In this document: piece by piece, positions 18,812 to 27,174 of the stretch
How positions within the stretch are numbered: position 1 is the stretch's first letter
How the letters are laid out: each line of letters starts with the position of its first letter
Made by a program: the position numbers and the translations under genes
Source of the DNA: Streptomyces silaceus
GTDB taxonomy: Bacteria; Actinomycetota; Actinomycetes; Streptomycetales; Streptomycetaceae
Direction of reading: 5' to 3'
Length of the DNA stretch: 44,713 nucleotides
Assembly: GCF_001419745.1 (NCBI RefSeq)
Contig: NZ_LIRJ01000036.1
Location: 1 to 44,713 of the forward strand
Notes under the pieces: generated by a model
The model's input: the letters and a program-made list of their open reading frames with translations, nothing else
What the model was told of the DNA's origin: nothing
Database searches by the model: none

Positions 18812-19753
18812 TCAGGTCACGTCGTCGAAACCGTTGACGCGTTGGTCGGTGCGTCCGCTGCCCGCCTGCTCGGGCAGCGCCCTGGGCGGTCGCACGGAGT
18901 CGACGTCGCCGATGTCCTCGGGCGTGAGGTCGATGTCGGACGCCTCGTCGTCGTCCAGCTCGGCATCGGGGTCGTTGCGCCTGCGCCGCTTGTCGTTGAG
19001 GAGCGAGAAGCCCACGGCGATGAAGTACAGGACGACGATCGGGCCCGCGAGGGCGATCATCCCGAACGGGTCGGTGGTCGGAGTGGCCACCGCGCCGAAG
19101 ATGAACACGCCCATGACGACACCGCGCCACCAGCCCGCCATGCGCTTGCCGGTCACCATGCCCGTGAGGTTCAGCATGATCAGCAGCAGCGGCAGCTCGA
19201 AGGCCGCGCCGAAGACCAGGATCATCCGGACGGTGAAGTCGAGGATCTTGTCCATCGGCAGGATGTTCGCCGAGCCGTCCGGCGTGATGCCGAGGAGCAC
19301 GCGCATGCTGATCGGCATGATCACCCACGCGAGCCAGGCGCCGCCCGCGAACAGCGGCACGGCGGCGGACACGAAGGCGTAGGTGTACTTGCGCTCGCTC
19401 TTGTGCAGCCCCGGGGCGATGAACGCCCACAGCTGGTACAGCCAGATCGGGCTGGCGATGATGACGCCCGCCATGACGCTGACCTTGACCGTGGTGGTGA
19501 AGGGCGACAGCAGGTCGGTGTAGGCGACGACCGCGCACTCGCCGCCCTTGCTCTCCAGGCCGCCGTCAGGACAGCGCGGCACCGGAGACGCGAGGAACTT
19601 CATCAGCTTCTCGCTGTAGAAGGCGGCCACGATCGCCACGACCGTGATCGCCAGCATGCCCTTCGCGAGCCGGTTGCGGAGCTCGCGCAGGTGCTCCGCG
19701 AGGGGCATCCGCCCCTCGGGGTCCTTCTCCTTCTTGCGGGCAGAGTTGAGCAA
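18812..19753 (-). CDS. tatC: Twin-arginine translocase subunit TatC
   Basis: A 313-residue TatC with six predicted membrane spans. The cytoplasmic N-terminus has the conserved MPLAEHLRELRNRL with the signal-binding Glu, and the periplasmic loop has the SPFTTTVKVSVMAGVIIASP segment; later spans include FVFGAAFELPLLLIML. The C-terminal 60 residues are charged, as in other streptomycetes. TatC recognises twin-arginine signal peptides and recruits TatA to export folded proteins. Start is TTG 19753, which gives the LLNSARKKEKDPEGR leader expected in the genus. It is 47 bases downstream of tatA; no tatB is nearby. Confidence 0.96.
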   Translation of the reverse strand: MLNSARKKEKDPEGRMPLAEHLRELRNRLAKGMLAITVVAIVAAFYSEKLMKFLASPVPRCPDGGLESKGGECAVVAYTDLLSPFTTTVKVSVMAGVIIASPIWLYQLWAFIAPGLHKSERKYTYAFVSAAVPLFAGGAWLAWVIMPISMRVLLGITPDGSANILPMDKILDFTVRMILVFGAAFELPLLLIMLNLTGMVTGKRMAGWWRGVVMGVFIFGAVATPTTDPFGMIALAGPIVVLYFIAVGFSLLNDKRRRRNDPDAELDDDEASDIDLTPEDIGDVDSVRPPRALPEQAGSGRTDQRVNGFDDVT

Positions 19754-19800
19754 CCCACGTCCTCATCTCGTGCGGCAGGCCGGCCTGCGCCGGCCTTGGA

Positions 19801-20085
19801 TCAGCGCTGCGTCGTACGGTCGGTGGGCTCGGTGACCGGGCGCGAGCTGGTCACGTCGCCGGGGGCCGCCTGGATCGTGCGCTGCTGGACGGCGGGGTCG
19901 CTCGGCGGGTCGGCCGGGGCGGCGGCGTCGTCCTTGCTCTCGGACTTCATGGCCTTGGCCTCGCTCTTGAGGATGCGGGCCGACTTGCCCAGCGAGCGCG
20001 CCATGTCGGGCAGCTTCTTGGCGCCGAAGAGCAGGACGATGATGACGAGGATGAGAATGATCTCGGTGGGGCCGAGCCTACCCAT
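19801..20085 (-). CDS. tatA: Twin-arginine translocase subunit TatA
   Basis: A 94-residue TatA. It begins [33 protein letters not shown], the single membrane helix, FG hinge and amphipathic helix typical of TatA, followed by a Lys/Asp-rich and Pro/Thr-rich disordered tail. TatA oligomers form the conducting part of the Tat translocase with TatC. ATG 20085 starts exactly at the conserved leader. The 207 bases upstream to the next gene likely hold the tat promoter. Confidence 0.96.
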   Translation of the reverse strand: MGRLGPTEIILILVIIVLLFGAKKLPDMARSLGKSARILKSEAKAMKSESKDDAAAPADPPSDPAVQQRTIQAAPGDVTSSRPVTEPTDRTTQR

Positions 20086-20292
20086 AGCTGTATACCTTCT
20101 TCACCGAGGCGACAGGAGTCTGGTTTGCTCGCAGATCGGACATTCATCCGACCTCCGCGCTGGCAGCGATCGTAACCCCCCGGGGTAAACGCTCGGCAAT
20201 CCCCGCGCATACTCCGAGTACGGCCCCCGCCTCGATCCGGGCCGTATTCGCAGCGTACCCGCACGCCTTGGGCCGTTGACAGGTCGCGGAGG

Positions 20293-20490
20293 CTAAAGAG
20301 CCCCTCGGCCCGCACGGGCCACTCCGGCCGCGGCCCTCTCGAGGTCCTCCGCCGCCTTGTTGATCTGCCGTGTGGTCTCGGTCACCTGGCGGCCGAGCCG
20401 CTGTGCCTCCACGAAGACCTTGATCGCCAGTACGCCGAGGACGGCGAGACCCAAGAAGCCCGCCGTGATCGCGAGCATCGCCCAGAACAT
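20293..20490 (-). CDS. Small membrane-anchored protein with a short coiled coil
   Basis: A 65-residue protein: one N-terminal hydrophobic helix (MFWAMLAITAGFLGLAVLGV) and a charged, heptad-like helix ending in ETTRQINKAAEDLERAAAGVARAG. This resembles very short DUF948-like anchors but I do not recognise it as a named family. It starts only nine bases after the stop of the zinc-ribbon-like gene and is in the same direction as the pafBC and tat genes, so it is probably part of that transcript. Confidence 0.75.
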   Translation of the reverse strand: MFWAMLAITAGFLGLAVLGVLAIKVFVEAQRLGRQVTETTRQINKAAEDLERAAAGVARAGRGAL

Positions 20491-20499
20491 GCGCCGAGC

Positions 20500-20757
20500 C
20501 TAGACGGTCGAGTGCAGGCGCAGCGTCCGCACCCCACCGCCGGTGAGCAGTTCGACGATGCGCTCGCCCGCGGGCTTGCGCACCGCGGCCTCGCACTCGG
20601 GGCAGGTGAAGGAGTAGAAGGTCGTGCGCGCGCTGGCGCCGATCGCGAGCCGCAGGGCCCCCGCGGACAGCTCGAAGCGGGCGCGGCAGTCGGGGCAGGA
20701 GGCCGTGAAGAGGACGGGCGCGGGCCGCTGCGCCGGCACTCCCGGCAATCCGGACAT
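20500..20757 (-). CDS. Small protein with two CxxC pairs (zinc-ribbon-like)
   Basis: An 85-residue protein with two CPxC pairs, SCPDCRARFEL and FTCPECEAA, spaced about 30 residues apart, which suggests one bound zinc. The rest is short strands and a C-terminal IVELLTGGGVRTLRLHSTV. ATG 20757 is chosen; a TTG at 20772 that overlaps the pafC stop is an alternative five codons longer. Function unknown; its position right after pafC suggests co-expression with the PafBC regulator. Confidence 0.8.
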   Translation of the reverse strand: MSGLPGVPAQRPAPVLFTASCPDCRARFELSAGALRLAIGASARTTFYSFTCPECEAAVRKPAGERIVELLTGGGVRTLRLHSTV

Positions 20758-20768
20758 GGTTGGTGTGC

Positions 20769-21746
20769 TCAATGCCCCTGCTCCTGCCTGTCGTAGTCCC
20801 TCTCGTAGGCCGCGAGGGCCTCCCGGGCGGCCTGCCGCGCGCTGTCCGCCAGCTGGGCCGGGGAGACGATCCGCCCGTCGCCGCCCAGGCGCAGCGCGAG
20901 GCGGCGCAGCGAGGCGGGGTCGGGGGTGCGCAGGGTGATCCGCAGGCCGCCGTCGGGCAGCTCGTCGGCGCTGTCGTGGGGGTAGTACTCGGCGACCCAG
21001 CGGCCGCCGGGGCCGACCTCGACGACGACCTCGGGGTCCTCGGCGGCGGGCTGCACCAGGCCCTCGGACAGGTCGCGCAGCTCGACCTCGGGCGGCGCGG
21101 ACGGCTCGTCCAGGATCTTGATCTCGGCGACGCGGTCGAGCCGGAAGGTGCGCCGCGCCTCGGAGCGCCTGCACCACGCCTCGACATAGGTGTGGCCGAC
21201 GCTCACCAGGCGGATCGGGTCGATCTCGCGCTCGGTGACCTCGTCGCGCGCGGGCGAGTAGTAGCGGATCCAGAGCCTGCGGCGCTCGGAGATGGCCCGG
21301 TCGACGTCGGCGAAGACGCCGCCCTCGGACTCGAAGGTCACCGAGAGCCGGGCGCTGGCGCCCGCCGCCTCGCCGGCCGCGGTCTCCAGCTTCGCGGTGG
21401 CGCGCAGCAGCGCGAGGCGGTCGCTCTCCCTGAGGCCCGGCAGCGTGGCCACGGCGCGGGCCGCCACCAGGAGCGCGGTCGCCTCGTCGGCGGCCAGGCG
21501 CAGCGGGGCGGCCACGTCGTCGGGGTTGTGCCACCAGATGCGGTCACCGTCGGTGTCGATGTCGAGCAGGTCGCCGCCGCGGAAGCTGGTGCCGCACAGC
21601 GGCAGCACGTCCAGGTCGGAGATCAGCTCGTCCGTGGTGATCCCGAAGGCACGGGCGACGTCCTCGACGTGGGCGCCGGGGCGCTCGCGCAGATAGGTCA
21701 CCAGCGACAGCATGCGTCGCGTCTGGTCGATGGCGTTCGAGGCCAT
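20769..21746 (-). CDS. pafC: WYL-domain regulator PafC
   Basis: A 325-residue WYL-domain protein with an N-terminal winged helix (AIDQTRRMLSLVTYLRERPG, then VEDVARAFGITTDELISDLDVL), a central WYL region (RRLWIRYYSPARDE and HTYVEAWCRRSEARRTFRLDRV) and a WCX C-terminal extension. With PafB it forms the actinobacterial transcriptional activator of the RecA-independent DNA-damage response, sensing single-stranded DNA through the WYL domain. It lies 16 bases downstream of pafB on the same strand. Confidence 0.95.
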   Translation of the reverse strand: MASNAIDQTRRMLSLVTYLRERPGAHVEDVARAFGITTDELISDLDVLPLCGTSFRGGDLLDIDTDGDRIWWHNPDDVAAPLRLAADEATALLVAARAVATLPGLRESDRLALLRATAKLETAAGEAAGASARLSVTFESEGGVFADVDRAISERRRLWIRYYSPARDEVTEREIDPIRLVSVGHTYVEAWCRRSEARRTFRLDRVAEIKILDEPSAPPEVELRDLSEGLVQPAAEDPEVVVEVGPGGRWVAEYYPHDSADELPDGGLRITLRTPDPASLRRLALRLGGDGRIVSPAQLADSARQAAREALAAYERDYDRQEQGH

Positions 21747-21762
21747 TGGTCTGCGCTCCCCC

Positions 21763-22716
21763 TCAGCCCTTGGCCACGGCACGCAGCCGGTCCACCACGT
21801 CGGCCCGCAGCTCGGCGGGCTCCACGACCACCACGTCGGGCCCGAACTCCACCAGCCACGCGTCCAGGCCGTGGCCGTACGGAATCTCCAACTCGTCCCA
21901 CCCGTCGCCCCGTTCCCGCACCGAGACGGCCTTGGCCCGCAGCGGGTAGCCGGCGCCCGTGCGCAGCCGGATCCGGGCGGTGCGGTCGGCGATCTCCCCG
22001 GCCCAGCTCGCGACGGTCTCACGGACCGTGACGACGTCGGGGACGTCGGCGGTGTACTTGCCCGCGCGGGCGCGCACCTTGCCGGTGATCCGCGAGAGCC
22101 GGAAGACGCGCTCGGCCCGCCGGTCGCGGTCCCAGCCCGCGAGATACCAGTGTCCGCGCCAGCACTCCAGCGCCCAGGGCTCCACGTGGCGCTGCTCGGG
22201 CTGGGCGGCGGTGGCCTTGCGGTAGTCGAAGACGACGGGGCGGCGGTCGCGGCAGGCCAGCATCAGCGGTTCGAAGGACGCCTCGTGCGCGGGGATGCGG
22301 GGCTCCAGGGCGCCGTGCGCCTCGTACGGGTCGACGTCCTCGGGCAGGCCCGCGGCGCGCAGCTTCTGCAGGGCGCCGCTGGCGGCCCCGGCCAGGCGCG
22401 CCTGCTGCCAGACCTTGGCGGCCAGGCCCAGGGCCGCGGCCTCCTCGGCGTCGATCGTGACGGGCGGCAGCCGGTTGCTGTCGCGGCGGGCGAGGTAGCC
22501 CACCTCGCCGTCGAGGTTCTCGACGGTCTCGATGACCAGGCCGAGCTCGCGCAGATCGTCCTTGTCACGCTCGAACATCCGGTTGAAGGAGTCGTCGGAC
22601 CCCGCCTCCAGATAGGCCTCGATGGACTCGCGCAGCTCCCGCTTGCTGAGCGGCCGCCGGGTCCCGAGCAGGCACAGCGCCAGATTCATCAGCCGCTCGG
22701 CCTTGGCAATGGCCAT
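21763..22716 (-). CDS. pafB: WYL-domain regulator PafB
   Basis: A 317-residue WYL-domain protein. The N-terminal winged helix runs through AKAERLMNLALCLLGTRRPLSKRELRE and FNRMFERDKDDLRELG; the WYL domain has RRPVVFDYRKATAAQPEQR, VEPWALECWRGHWYLAGWDRDR and RVFRLSRI; a WCX domain follows. It pairs with PafC (next gene) to activate DNA-repair genes after mitomycin-type damage. The names come from linkage to pafA; the proteins are not part of the Pup pathway itself. ATG 22716 fits the family start MAIAKAERL. A strong hairpin 79-111 bases upstream separates it from the FKBP gene, so pafBC likely has its own promoter. Confidence 0.95.
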   Translation of the reverse strand: MAIAKAERLMNLALCLLGTRRPLSKRELRESIEAYLEAGSDDSFNRMFERDKDDLRELGLVIETVENLDGEVGYLARRDSNRLPPVTIDAEEAAALGLAAKVWQQARLAGAASGALQKLRAAGLPEDVDPYEAHGALEPRIPAHEASFEPLMLACRDRRPVVFDYRKATAAQPEQRHVEPWALECWRGHWYLAGWDRDRRAERVFRLSRITGKVRARAGKYTADVPDVVTVRETVASWAGEIADRTARIRLRTGAGYPLRAKAVSVRERGDGWDELEIPYGHGLDAWLVEFGPDVVVVEPAELRADVVDRLRAVAKG

Positions 22717-22794
22717 CGACGCCCTTTCTCGGCCTTACTGCATACAGTGCTTCCGACCGATGACCGTACCGCCCCGGGGTGTCGTGGCAAAAGC

Positions 22795-22827
22795 CAAGGG
22801 TCCATGCCAGACAGGCATGGACCCTTG
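22795..22827. terminator. Terminator after the cytoplasmic FKBP gene
   Basis: A perfect 14-bp inverted repeat (22795-22808 with 22814-22827) with a 5-base loop lies 27 bases after the FKBP stop on the minus strand, upstream of pafB. It should end the pafA-FKBP transcript. Confidence 0.85.
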
Positions 22828-22853
22828 ACGAACAGATCAGGTCACAGACGTCC

Positions 22854-23228
22854 TCAGACGGAGACCAGGTCGCAGACGAAGATCAGCGTCTCGCCCGGGG
22901 CGATGCGGCCGCCGCCGGCGCCGCGGTCGCCGTACGCGAGGTGGGCCGGGATGGTCAGCTCGCGCCGGCCACCGACCTTCATGCCCTGCACGCCCTGGTC
23001 CCAGCCGGAGATGACCTGGCCGGCGCCCAGCTGGAACTCCAGCGGGTTGCCCCGGTTCCAGCTCGCGTCGAACTCCTCGCCGGTGCTGAAGGCGACGCCC
23101 ACGTAGTGGACCTTGACGAAGTCGCCCGCCTTGGCGACCGCCCCGTCGCCCTCCCAGATGTCCTTGATCTGCAGGTCGGCCGGCGGCTCGCCGACGGGGA
23201 AGTCGACCTCGGGCTTGTCAATGCTCAC
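22854..23228 (-). CDS. FKBP-type peptidyl-prolyl isomerase (cytoplasmic, single domain)
   Basis: A 124-residue FKBP. Conserved active-site elements are present: VKVHYVGVAFSTGEEFDAS, the FQLGAGQVISGWDQGVQGMKVGGRRELTIP core with Trp, and AYGDRGAGGGRIAPGETLIFVCDLVSV. It catalyses cis-trans isomerisation of prolyl bonds and would bind FK506 or rapamycin. No signal peptide. Start GTG 23228. It follows the two-domain FKBP lipoprotein by 58 bases. Confidence 0.95.
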   Translation of the reverse strand: MSIDKPEVDFPVGEPPADLQIKDIWEGDGAVAKAGDFVKVHYVGVAFSTGEEFDASWNRGNPLEFQLGAGQVISGWDQGVQGMKVGGRRELTIPAHLAYGDRGAGGGRIAPGETLIFVCDLVSV

Positions 23229-23286
23229 GAAAATGCTCCTGCTTGATACGAAAGGTCAGCGCGGACAGTCTTACATCCCCGAGGGC

Positions 23287-24285
23287 TCAGGCCTTCGCGA
23301 GGATGTCCACGGAGAAGACCAGCGTGGAGTCCTTCTTGATGGAGCTGCCCTGCGGGGGCTGGTCGCCGTACCCCAGCTCCGGCGGGATGACGATGAGGAC
23401 GCGGCTGCCGACCTTCTTGCCGGTCAGGCCCTGCGCCCAGCCCTTGACGACCTGCGCCAGCTGGAACTGCGCGAGCTGTCCGCTCTTGTACGAGGAGTCG
23501 AACTCCTTGCCGTCCGCCCAGAGCACGCCCTTGTACTGGCACAGGAGGCTGTCGGTCTCCTTGACCACGTCCCCGTCGCCCTCCAGGACGTAGGACGCGA
23601 CGAGCTTCTTGGGCGCGTCCGTCTTGGGCACGTCGATCGAGGGGGCCTTGCCGTCGGTGTTCGTGCCGACCTTGGGCAGGTCCTTGTTGGACTGCGCGAC
23701 CTCCTTGCCCTTGGCCGAGCTCTTGGCGTTGAAGGTGTCGACGATGTCGACGACGAACACCAGGGTGTCCGAGCCCTTGATGCCCGCCTGCTTGTTGCCC
23801 TCCTCGCCGTACCCCATCTTCGGGGGGATGGCGAGCTCCACACGGCTGTCGATCTTCTTGCCGACCAGGGCCTGGTCCCAGCCGGGGATGACCTGGCCGA
23901 CGCCGATCGGGAAGACCGTGGGGTTGCCCCGGTCGTAGGAGTTGTCGAACACCTTTGCCGTCGCCCAGATCTGGCCGAGGTAGTTGGCCTGGAGGTAGTC
24001 GCCCTTGACGACCTCCTTGCCCTTGCCCTCGATCAGGGTCTTGACCGCGAGGTCGGAGGAGGCCTTGCCGGGACCCTTGGCGACGGTCGGCTTCTCGCCG
24101 AACTTCGTGCCCTTGGTGATCTCGGGCAGCGGGCCGTCCACGATCTTCGCGGTCGGCGGGGCCGACGGCGAGTTGGACGGGCTGTCGCTGGTCTTGGACT
24201 TGGCCTTGTCGGCCTTGTCGTCACCACAGCCTGCCAGCGTCAGCAGGCCGGCCGGGACGGCAAGGAGAAGTGAGCGTCGGCGCAC
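23287..24285 (-). CDS. Lipoprotein with two FKBP-type isomerase domains
   Basis: A 332-residue exported lipoprotein. The signal peptide RRRSLLLAVPAGLLTLAGC has lipobox LAGC with Cys 20, followed by a Lys/Ser/Pro-rich linker. The first FKBP domain includes VVKGDYLQANYLGQIWATAKVFDNSYDRG and VIPGWDQALVGKKI; the second, near the C-terminus, includes LLCQYKGVLWADGKEFDSSY, VVKGWAQGLTGKKVGSRVLIVIPPELGYG. The duplicated catalytic domain suggests an extracytoplasmic folding chaperone acting on Sec-exported proteins. GTG 24285 is chosen because it places the Arg-rich n-region at the start; a longer frame upstream has no signal-peptide logic. Confidence 0.93.
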   Translation of the reverse strand: MRRRSLLLAVPAGLLTLAGCGDDKADKAKSKTSDSPSNSPSAPPTAKIVDGPLPEITKGTKFGEKPTVAKGPGKASSDLAVKTLIEGKGKEVVKGDYLQANYLGQIWATAKVFDNSYDRGNPTVFPIGVGQVIPGWDQALVGKKIDSRVELAIPPKMGYGEEGNKQAGIKGSDTLVFVVDIVDTFNAKSSAKGKEVAQSNKDLPKVGTNTDGKAPSIDVPKTDAPKKLVASYVLEGDGDVVKETDSLLCQYKGVLWADGKEFDSSYKSGQLAQFQLAQVVKGWAQGLTGKKVGSRVLIVIPPELGYGDQPPQGSSIKKDSTLVFSVDILAKA

Positions 24286-24348
24286 GGTGGGGGCCTCGTA
24301 TCGATCGATCTTGTGGGTTGGCGTGCGCGCAACTCTACGGCGTGAGAA

Positions 24349-24397
24349 GGGCGCCGCACGAGGAACGCACGGCGCCCGCGTTGCGTTCCCGCAACGC
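24349..24397. terminator. Two adjacent hairpins downstream of pafA
   Basis: Two inverted repeats follow the pafA stop on the minus strand: an 8-bp stem with a 4-base loop (24378-24385 with 24390-24397) and an 8-bp stem with a 13-base loop (24349-24356 with 24370-24377). They may reduce read-through into the FKBP lipoprotein gene. Confidence 0.55.
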
Positions 24398-24414
24398 CCC
24401 ACACTTCACAGGGT

Positions 24415-25776
24415 TCACATTCCGGCGATGAGCTTCTCCACCCGGTCGTCGACGGACCGGAAGGGGTCCTTGCACAACACGGTGCGCTGTGCCTGGTCGT
24501 TGAGCTTGAGGTGCACCCAGTCGACCGTGAAGTCACGGCGCTGTTCCTGGGCCCGCCGGATGAAGTCGCCGCGCAGCCTCGCGCGCGTGGTCTGCGGCGG
24601 CACCGACTTGCCCTCGAAGATCTTCAAGTCGTTGCAGATGCGGGCGGCTTGCCCCTTCTTCTCCAGGAGGTAGTAGAGCCCTCGGCGACGGTGGATGTCG
24701 TGGTACGCGAGGTCTATCTGCGCGACCCGGGGGTGCGACATGGTCATGTTGTTCTTCGCGCGGTACCGCTCGATGAGCTTGTACTTCATGACCCAGTCGA
24801 TCTCGGTGCCGATCCGGTCGAGGTCCTCGGCCTCGATCGCGTCCAGCGTGCGGCCCCACAGCTCAAGCACCTGTTCGACGGTGCCGCTGCGGATGCCGCG
24901 GCGGTCGACGAAGTCCACCGCCTTCTCGTAGTACTCGCGCTGCACTTCGAGGGCCGAGGCCTCGCGGCCGCTGGCCAGGCGCACCTTGCGCCGGCCGGTG
25001 ATGTCGTGGCTGACCTCGCGGATGGCCCGGATCGGGTTCTCCAGGGTGAGGTCGCGCATGACCGTGCCGGCCTCGATCATGCGCAGCACCAGGTCGGTGG
25101 CGCCGACCTTCAGGAGCATGGTCGTCTCGGACATGTTCGAGTCGCCGACGATGACGTGGAGCCTGCGGTAGCGCTCGGCGTCCGCGTGCGGCTCGTCGCG
25201 GGTGTTGATGATCGGCCGGGAGCGGGTGGTCGCGGAGGACACCCCTTCCCAGATGTGCTCGGCGCGCTGGCTCACGCAGTACACGGCTCCGCGCGGTGTC
25301 TGCAGCACCTTCCCGGCGCCGCACAACAGCTGCCGGGTGACGAGGAACGGAATGAGGATGTCCGCGAGTCGGGAGAACTCTCCGTGACGGGCCACCAGAT
25401 AGTTCTCGTGGCAACCGTAGGAGTTTCCCGCCGAGTCGGTGTTGTTCTTGAAGAGATAGACGTCGCCGGCGATTCCCTCCTCGTGCAGGCGACGTTCGGC
25501 GTCGACGAGCAGGCCTTCCAGAATGCGCTCGCCCGCTTTGTCGTGGGTGACCAGCTCGGTCACGTTGTCACATTCGGGTGTGGCGTATTCCGGATGTGAT
25601 CCCACGTCAAGATAGAGGCGGGCGCCGTTCCGCAGAAAGACGTTGCTGCTGCGGCCCCATGACACGACACGGCGGAAGAGGTACCGCGCCACCTCGTCAG
25701 GAGACAGGCGGCGCTGTCCCCTGAACGTGCATGTGACGCCGTACTCGTTCTCCAGCCCGAAAATGCGGCGGTCCAT
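24415..25776 (-). CDS. pafA: Pup-protein ligase PafA
   Basis: A 453-residue carboxylate-amine ligase of the glutamine-synthetase-like fold. It opens [18 protein letters not shown] with the metal-binding Glu pair and has the [24 protein letters not shown] loop, the [34 protein letters not shown] sheet, and a C-terminal Pup-docking domain. With ATP it phosphorylates the C-terminal Glu of deamidated Pup and links it to substrate lysines. It is related to Dop at 30582-32093 but lacks Dop's extra N-terminal loop. The stop of the MFS gene lies 10 bases upstream. Confidence 0.97.
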   Translation of the reverse strand: MDRRIFGLENEYGVTCTFRGQRRLSPDEVARYLFRRVVSWGRSSNVFLRNGARLYLDVGSHPEYATPECDNVTELVTHDKAGERILEGLLVDAERRLHEEGIAGDVYLFKNNTDSAGNSYGCHENYLVARHGEFSRLADILIPFLVTRQLLCGAGKVLQTPRGAVYCVSQRAEHIWEGVSSATTRSRPIINTRDEPHADAERYRRLHVIVGDSNMSETTMLLKVGATDLVLRMIEAGTVMRDLTLENPIRAIREVSHDITGRRKVRLASGREASALEVQREYYEKAVDFVDRRGIRSGTVEQVLELWGRTLDAIEAEDLDRIGTEIDWVMKYKLIERYRAKNNMTMSHPRVAQIDLAYHDIHRRRGLYYLLEKKGQAARICNDLKIFEGKSVPPQTTRARLRGDFIRRAQEQRRDFTVDWVHLKLNDQAQRTVLCKDPFRSVDDRVEKLIAGM

Positions 25777-25785
25777 GACTGAACA

Positions 25786-27045
25786 TTACGCCTGATGCCC
25801 GGCACTGAAACCGGGTTCGACAGCACCGTTTCGATCATTTTCCGATGAACTCGCAACGACTTCCGAATCCCCGACCGGTACGAGTACCCGCGCCGTGGCC
25901 AGCAGAACCACGAACGCGGCCGCGCCGGCGAGTCCGGGCACCGCGAATCCCCACGCCGTCCCGCCCCACTCGACGACCGGACCCGCGGCGGCGGTGCCCA
26001 GCGAGGCCCCCACCGTGAACGTCGTCACGAGCCACGAGAACGCCTCCGTCACCGTGCCCCGCGGCGCGTGCCGGTCCACGACGATGAACGCGCACGCGAG
26101 CGCCGGCGCCAGGAACACGCCCGCCAGCGCCGTGAGCGCCGTCATGGCCACCGCCCCCGGGGTGAGCATCAACGGCCAGTAGCAGAGCGCCAGCAGCCCC
26201 ACCAGCAGCCCGAGGCGCCGCTCCGGCGCGCCGCTCCACTGCCGCGCCCCGTACACCGCGCCGCCCACCAGCGCGCCGAAGCCGAGCGCCGCCATCATCC
26301 AGCCGTACACCGCGTCACCGCCGTGCCCGTCGGCGTACGACACCCCGGCGACGGTGATGGAGCCGAGCGCCATGCCGATGAACAGGAAGGCGCCGAGGAG
26401 CGCGAGGAGTCCGCGCGAGCGCAGGGCCCCGAGCCAGTGCGCCTCGCGCGGCGCCGAGCGCCAGGCGCGCGAGGGCCGCGACATCACCACGGAGAGCGCC
26501 CCGAGCACGCCGACGGCGTTCACGACGAGCAGGGCCGCCTGCTCCGACCACAGCGCCACACAGCCCGTCACGAGCAACGGCCCGGCGGTGAACATGACTT
26601 CCTGGGCGATGGCGTCCATGGCGTACGCCGTGTGGACCTGTTCCTCCTTGTCGAGCACGCTCGGCCACAGCGCGCGCAGGCCGCCCTCAAGGGGCGGCGT
26701 GAAGAGCCCCGCGGCGGCCACCGAGACGTAGGCGAGGGCGAGCCGGTCGGGGCCCGTGAAGGCGAAGAGGGCCATGCCGAGCGCGGAGAGCAGCGCCGCG
26801 GGCAGCTGCACCCGCGGCTGGCCGTACAGGTCGACCAGCCGGCCGAGCAGCGGCTGCCCCACGGCGTTGGCGACGCCGTACACCGCGGCGAGCGCGCCCG
26901 CGAGGCTGTACGTGCCGCCCTCGGCCCGGATGAACAGCACGATGGCGATCGCCGCCGTGGCGTTCGGCAGCCGGCCCACCAGCGTCCCGGCCAGCAGCCG
27001 CATCGCGTAGCGCGTCCGGAGGATCTCCGCGTATCCCGCAGCCAT
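25786..27045 (-). CDS. MFS transporter
   Basis: A 419-residue major facilitator with 12 predicted spans. Loop 2-3 reads GQPLLGRLVDLYGQPRVQL, in place of the usual GxxxDRxGRR, and the second half is similar in layout (GAVYGARQWSGAPERRLG). Substrate not evident. The gene is divergent from a LacI regulator, and a symmetrical sequence lies between them, so sugar or metabolite export/import under LacI control is possible. It ends 10 bases before pafA, so pafA may be partly transcribed from the MFS promoter. Confidence 0.92.
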   Translation of the reverse strand: MAAGYAEILRTRYAMRLLAGTLVGRLPNATAAIAIVLFIRAEGGTYSLAGALAAVYGVANAVGQPLLGRLVDLYGQPRVQLPAALLSALGMALFAFTGPDRLALAYVSVAAAGLFTPPLEGGLRALWPSVLDKEEQVHTAYAMDAIAQEVMFTAGPLLVTGCVALWSEQAALLVVNAVGVLGALSVVMSRPSRAWRSAPREAHWLGALRSRGLLALLGAFLFIGMALGSITVAGVSYADGHGGDAVYGWMMAALGFGALVGGAVYGARQWSGAPERRLGLLVGLLALCYWPLMLTPGAVAMTALTALAGVFLAPALACAFIVVDRHAPRGTVTEAFSWLVTTFTVGASLGTAAAGPVVEWGGTAWGFAVPGLAGAAAFVVLLATARVLVPVGDSEVVASSSENDRNGAVEPGFSAGHQA

Positions 27046-27084
27046 GCCCTGCCGCCCTTCCTCACACCGCCGAGGCTGAAGTTT

Positions 27085-27111
27085 TACGTATAACGTTCGG
27101 CGTCATACGTA
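27085..27111. promoter_or_regulatory. Candidate operator between the MFS gene and lacI-family gene
   Basis: An inverted repeat TACGTAT (27085-27091) and ATACGTA (27105-27111) with a 13-base centre lies in the 129-base divergent gap. It is AT-richer than the flanks and likely overlaps one or both promoters. Binding by the LacI-family protein is inference; typical LacI operators have a tighter central CG symmetry. Confidence 0.45.
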
Positions 27112-27174
27112 CCATGAGCGCTGTCCGCCGGTCCACCGCACAGCCATGACGCGGGCACGAACCAGGAGGCGCCA

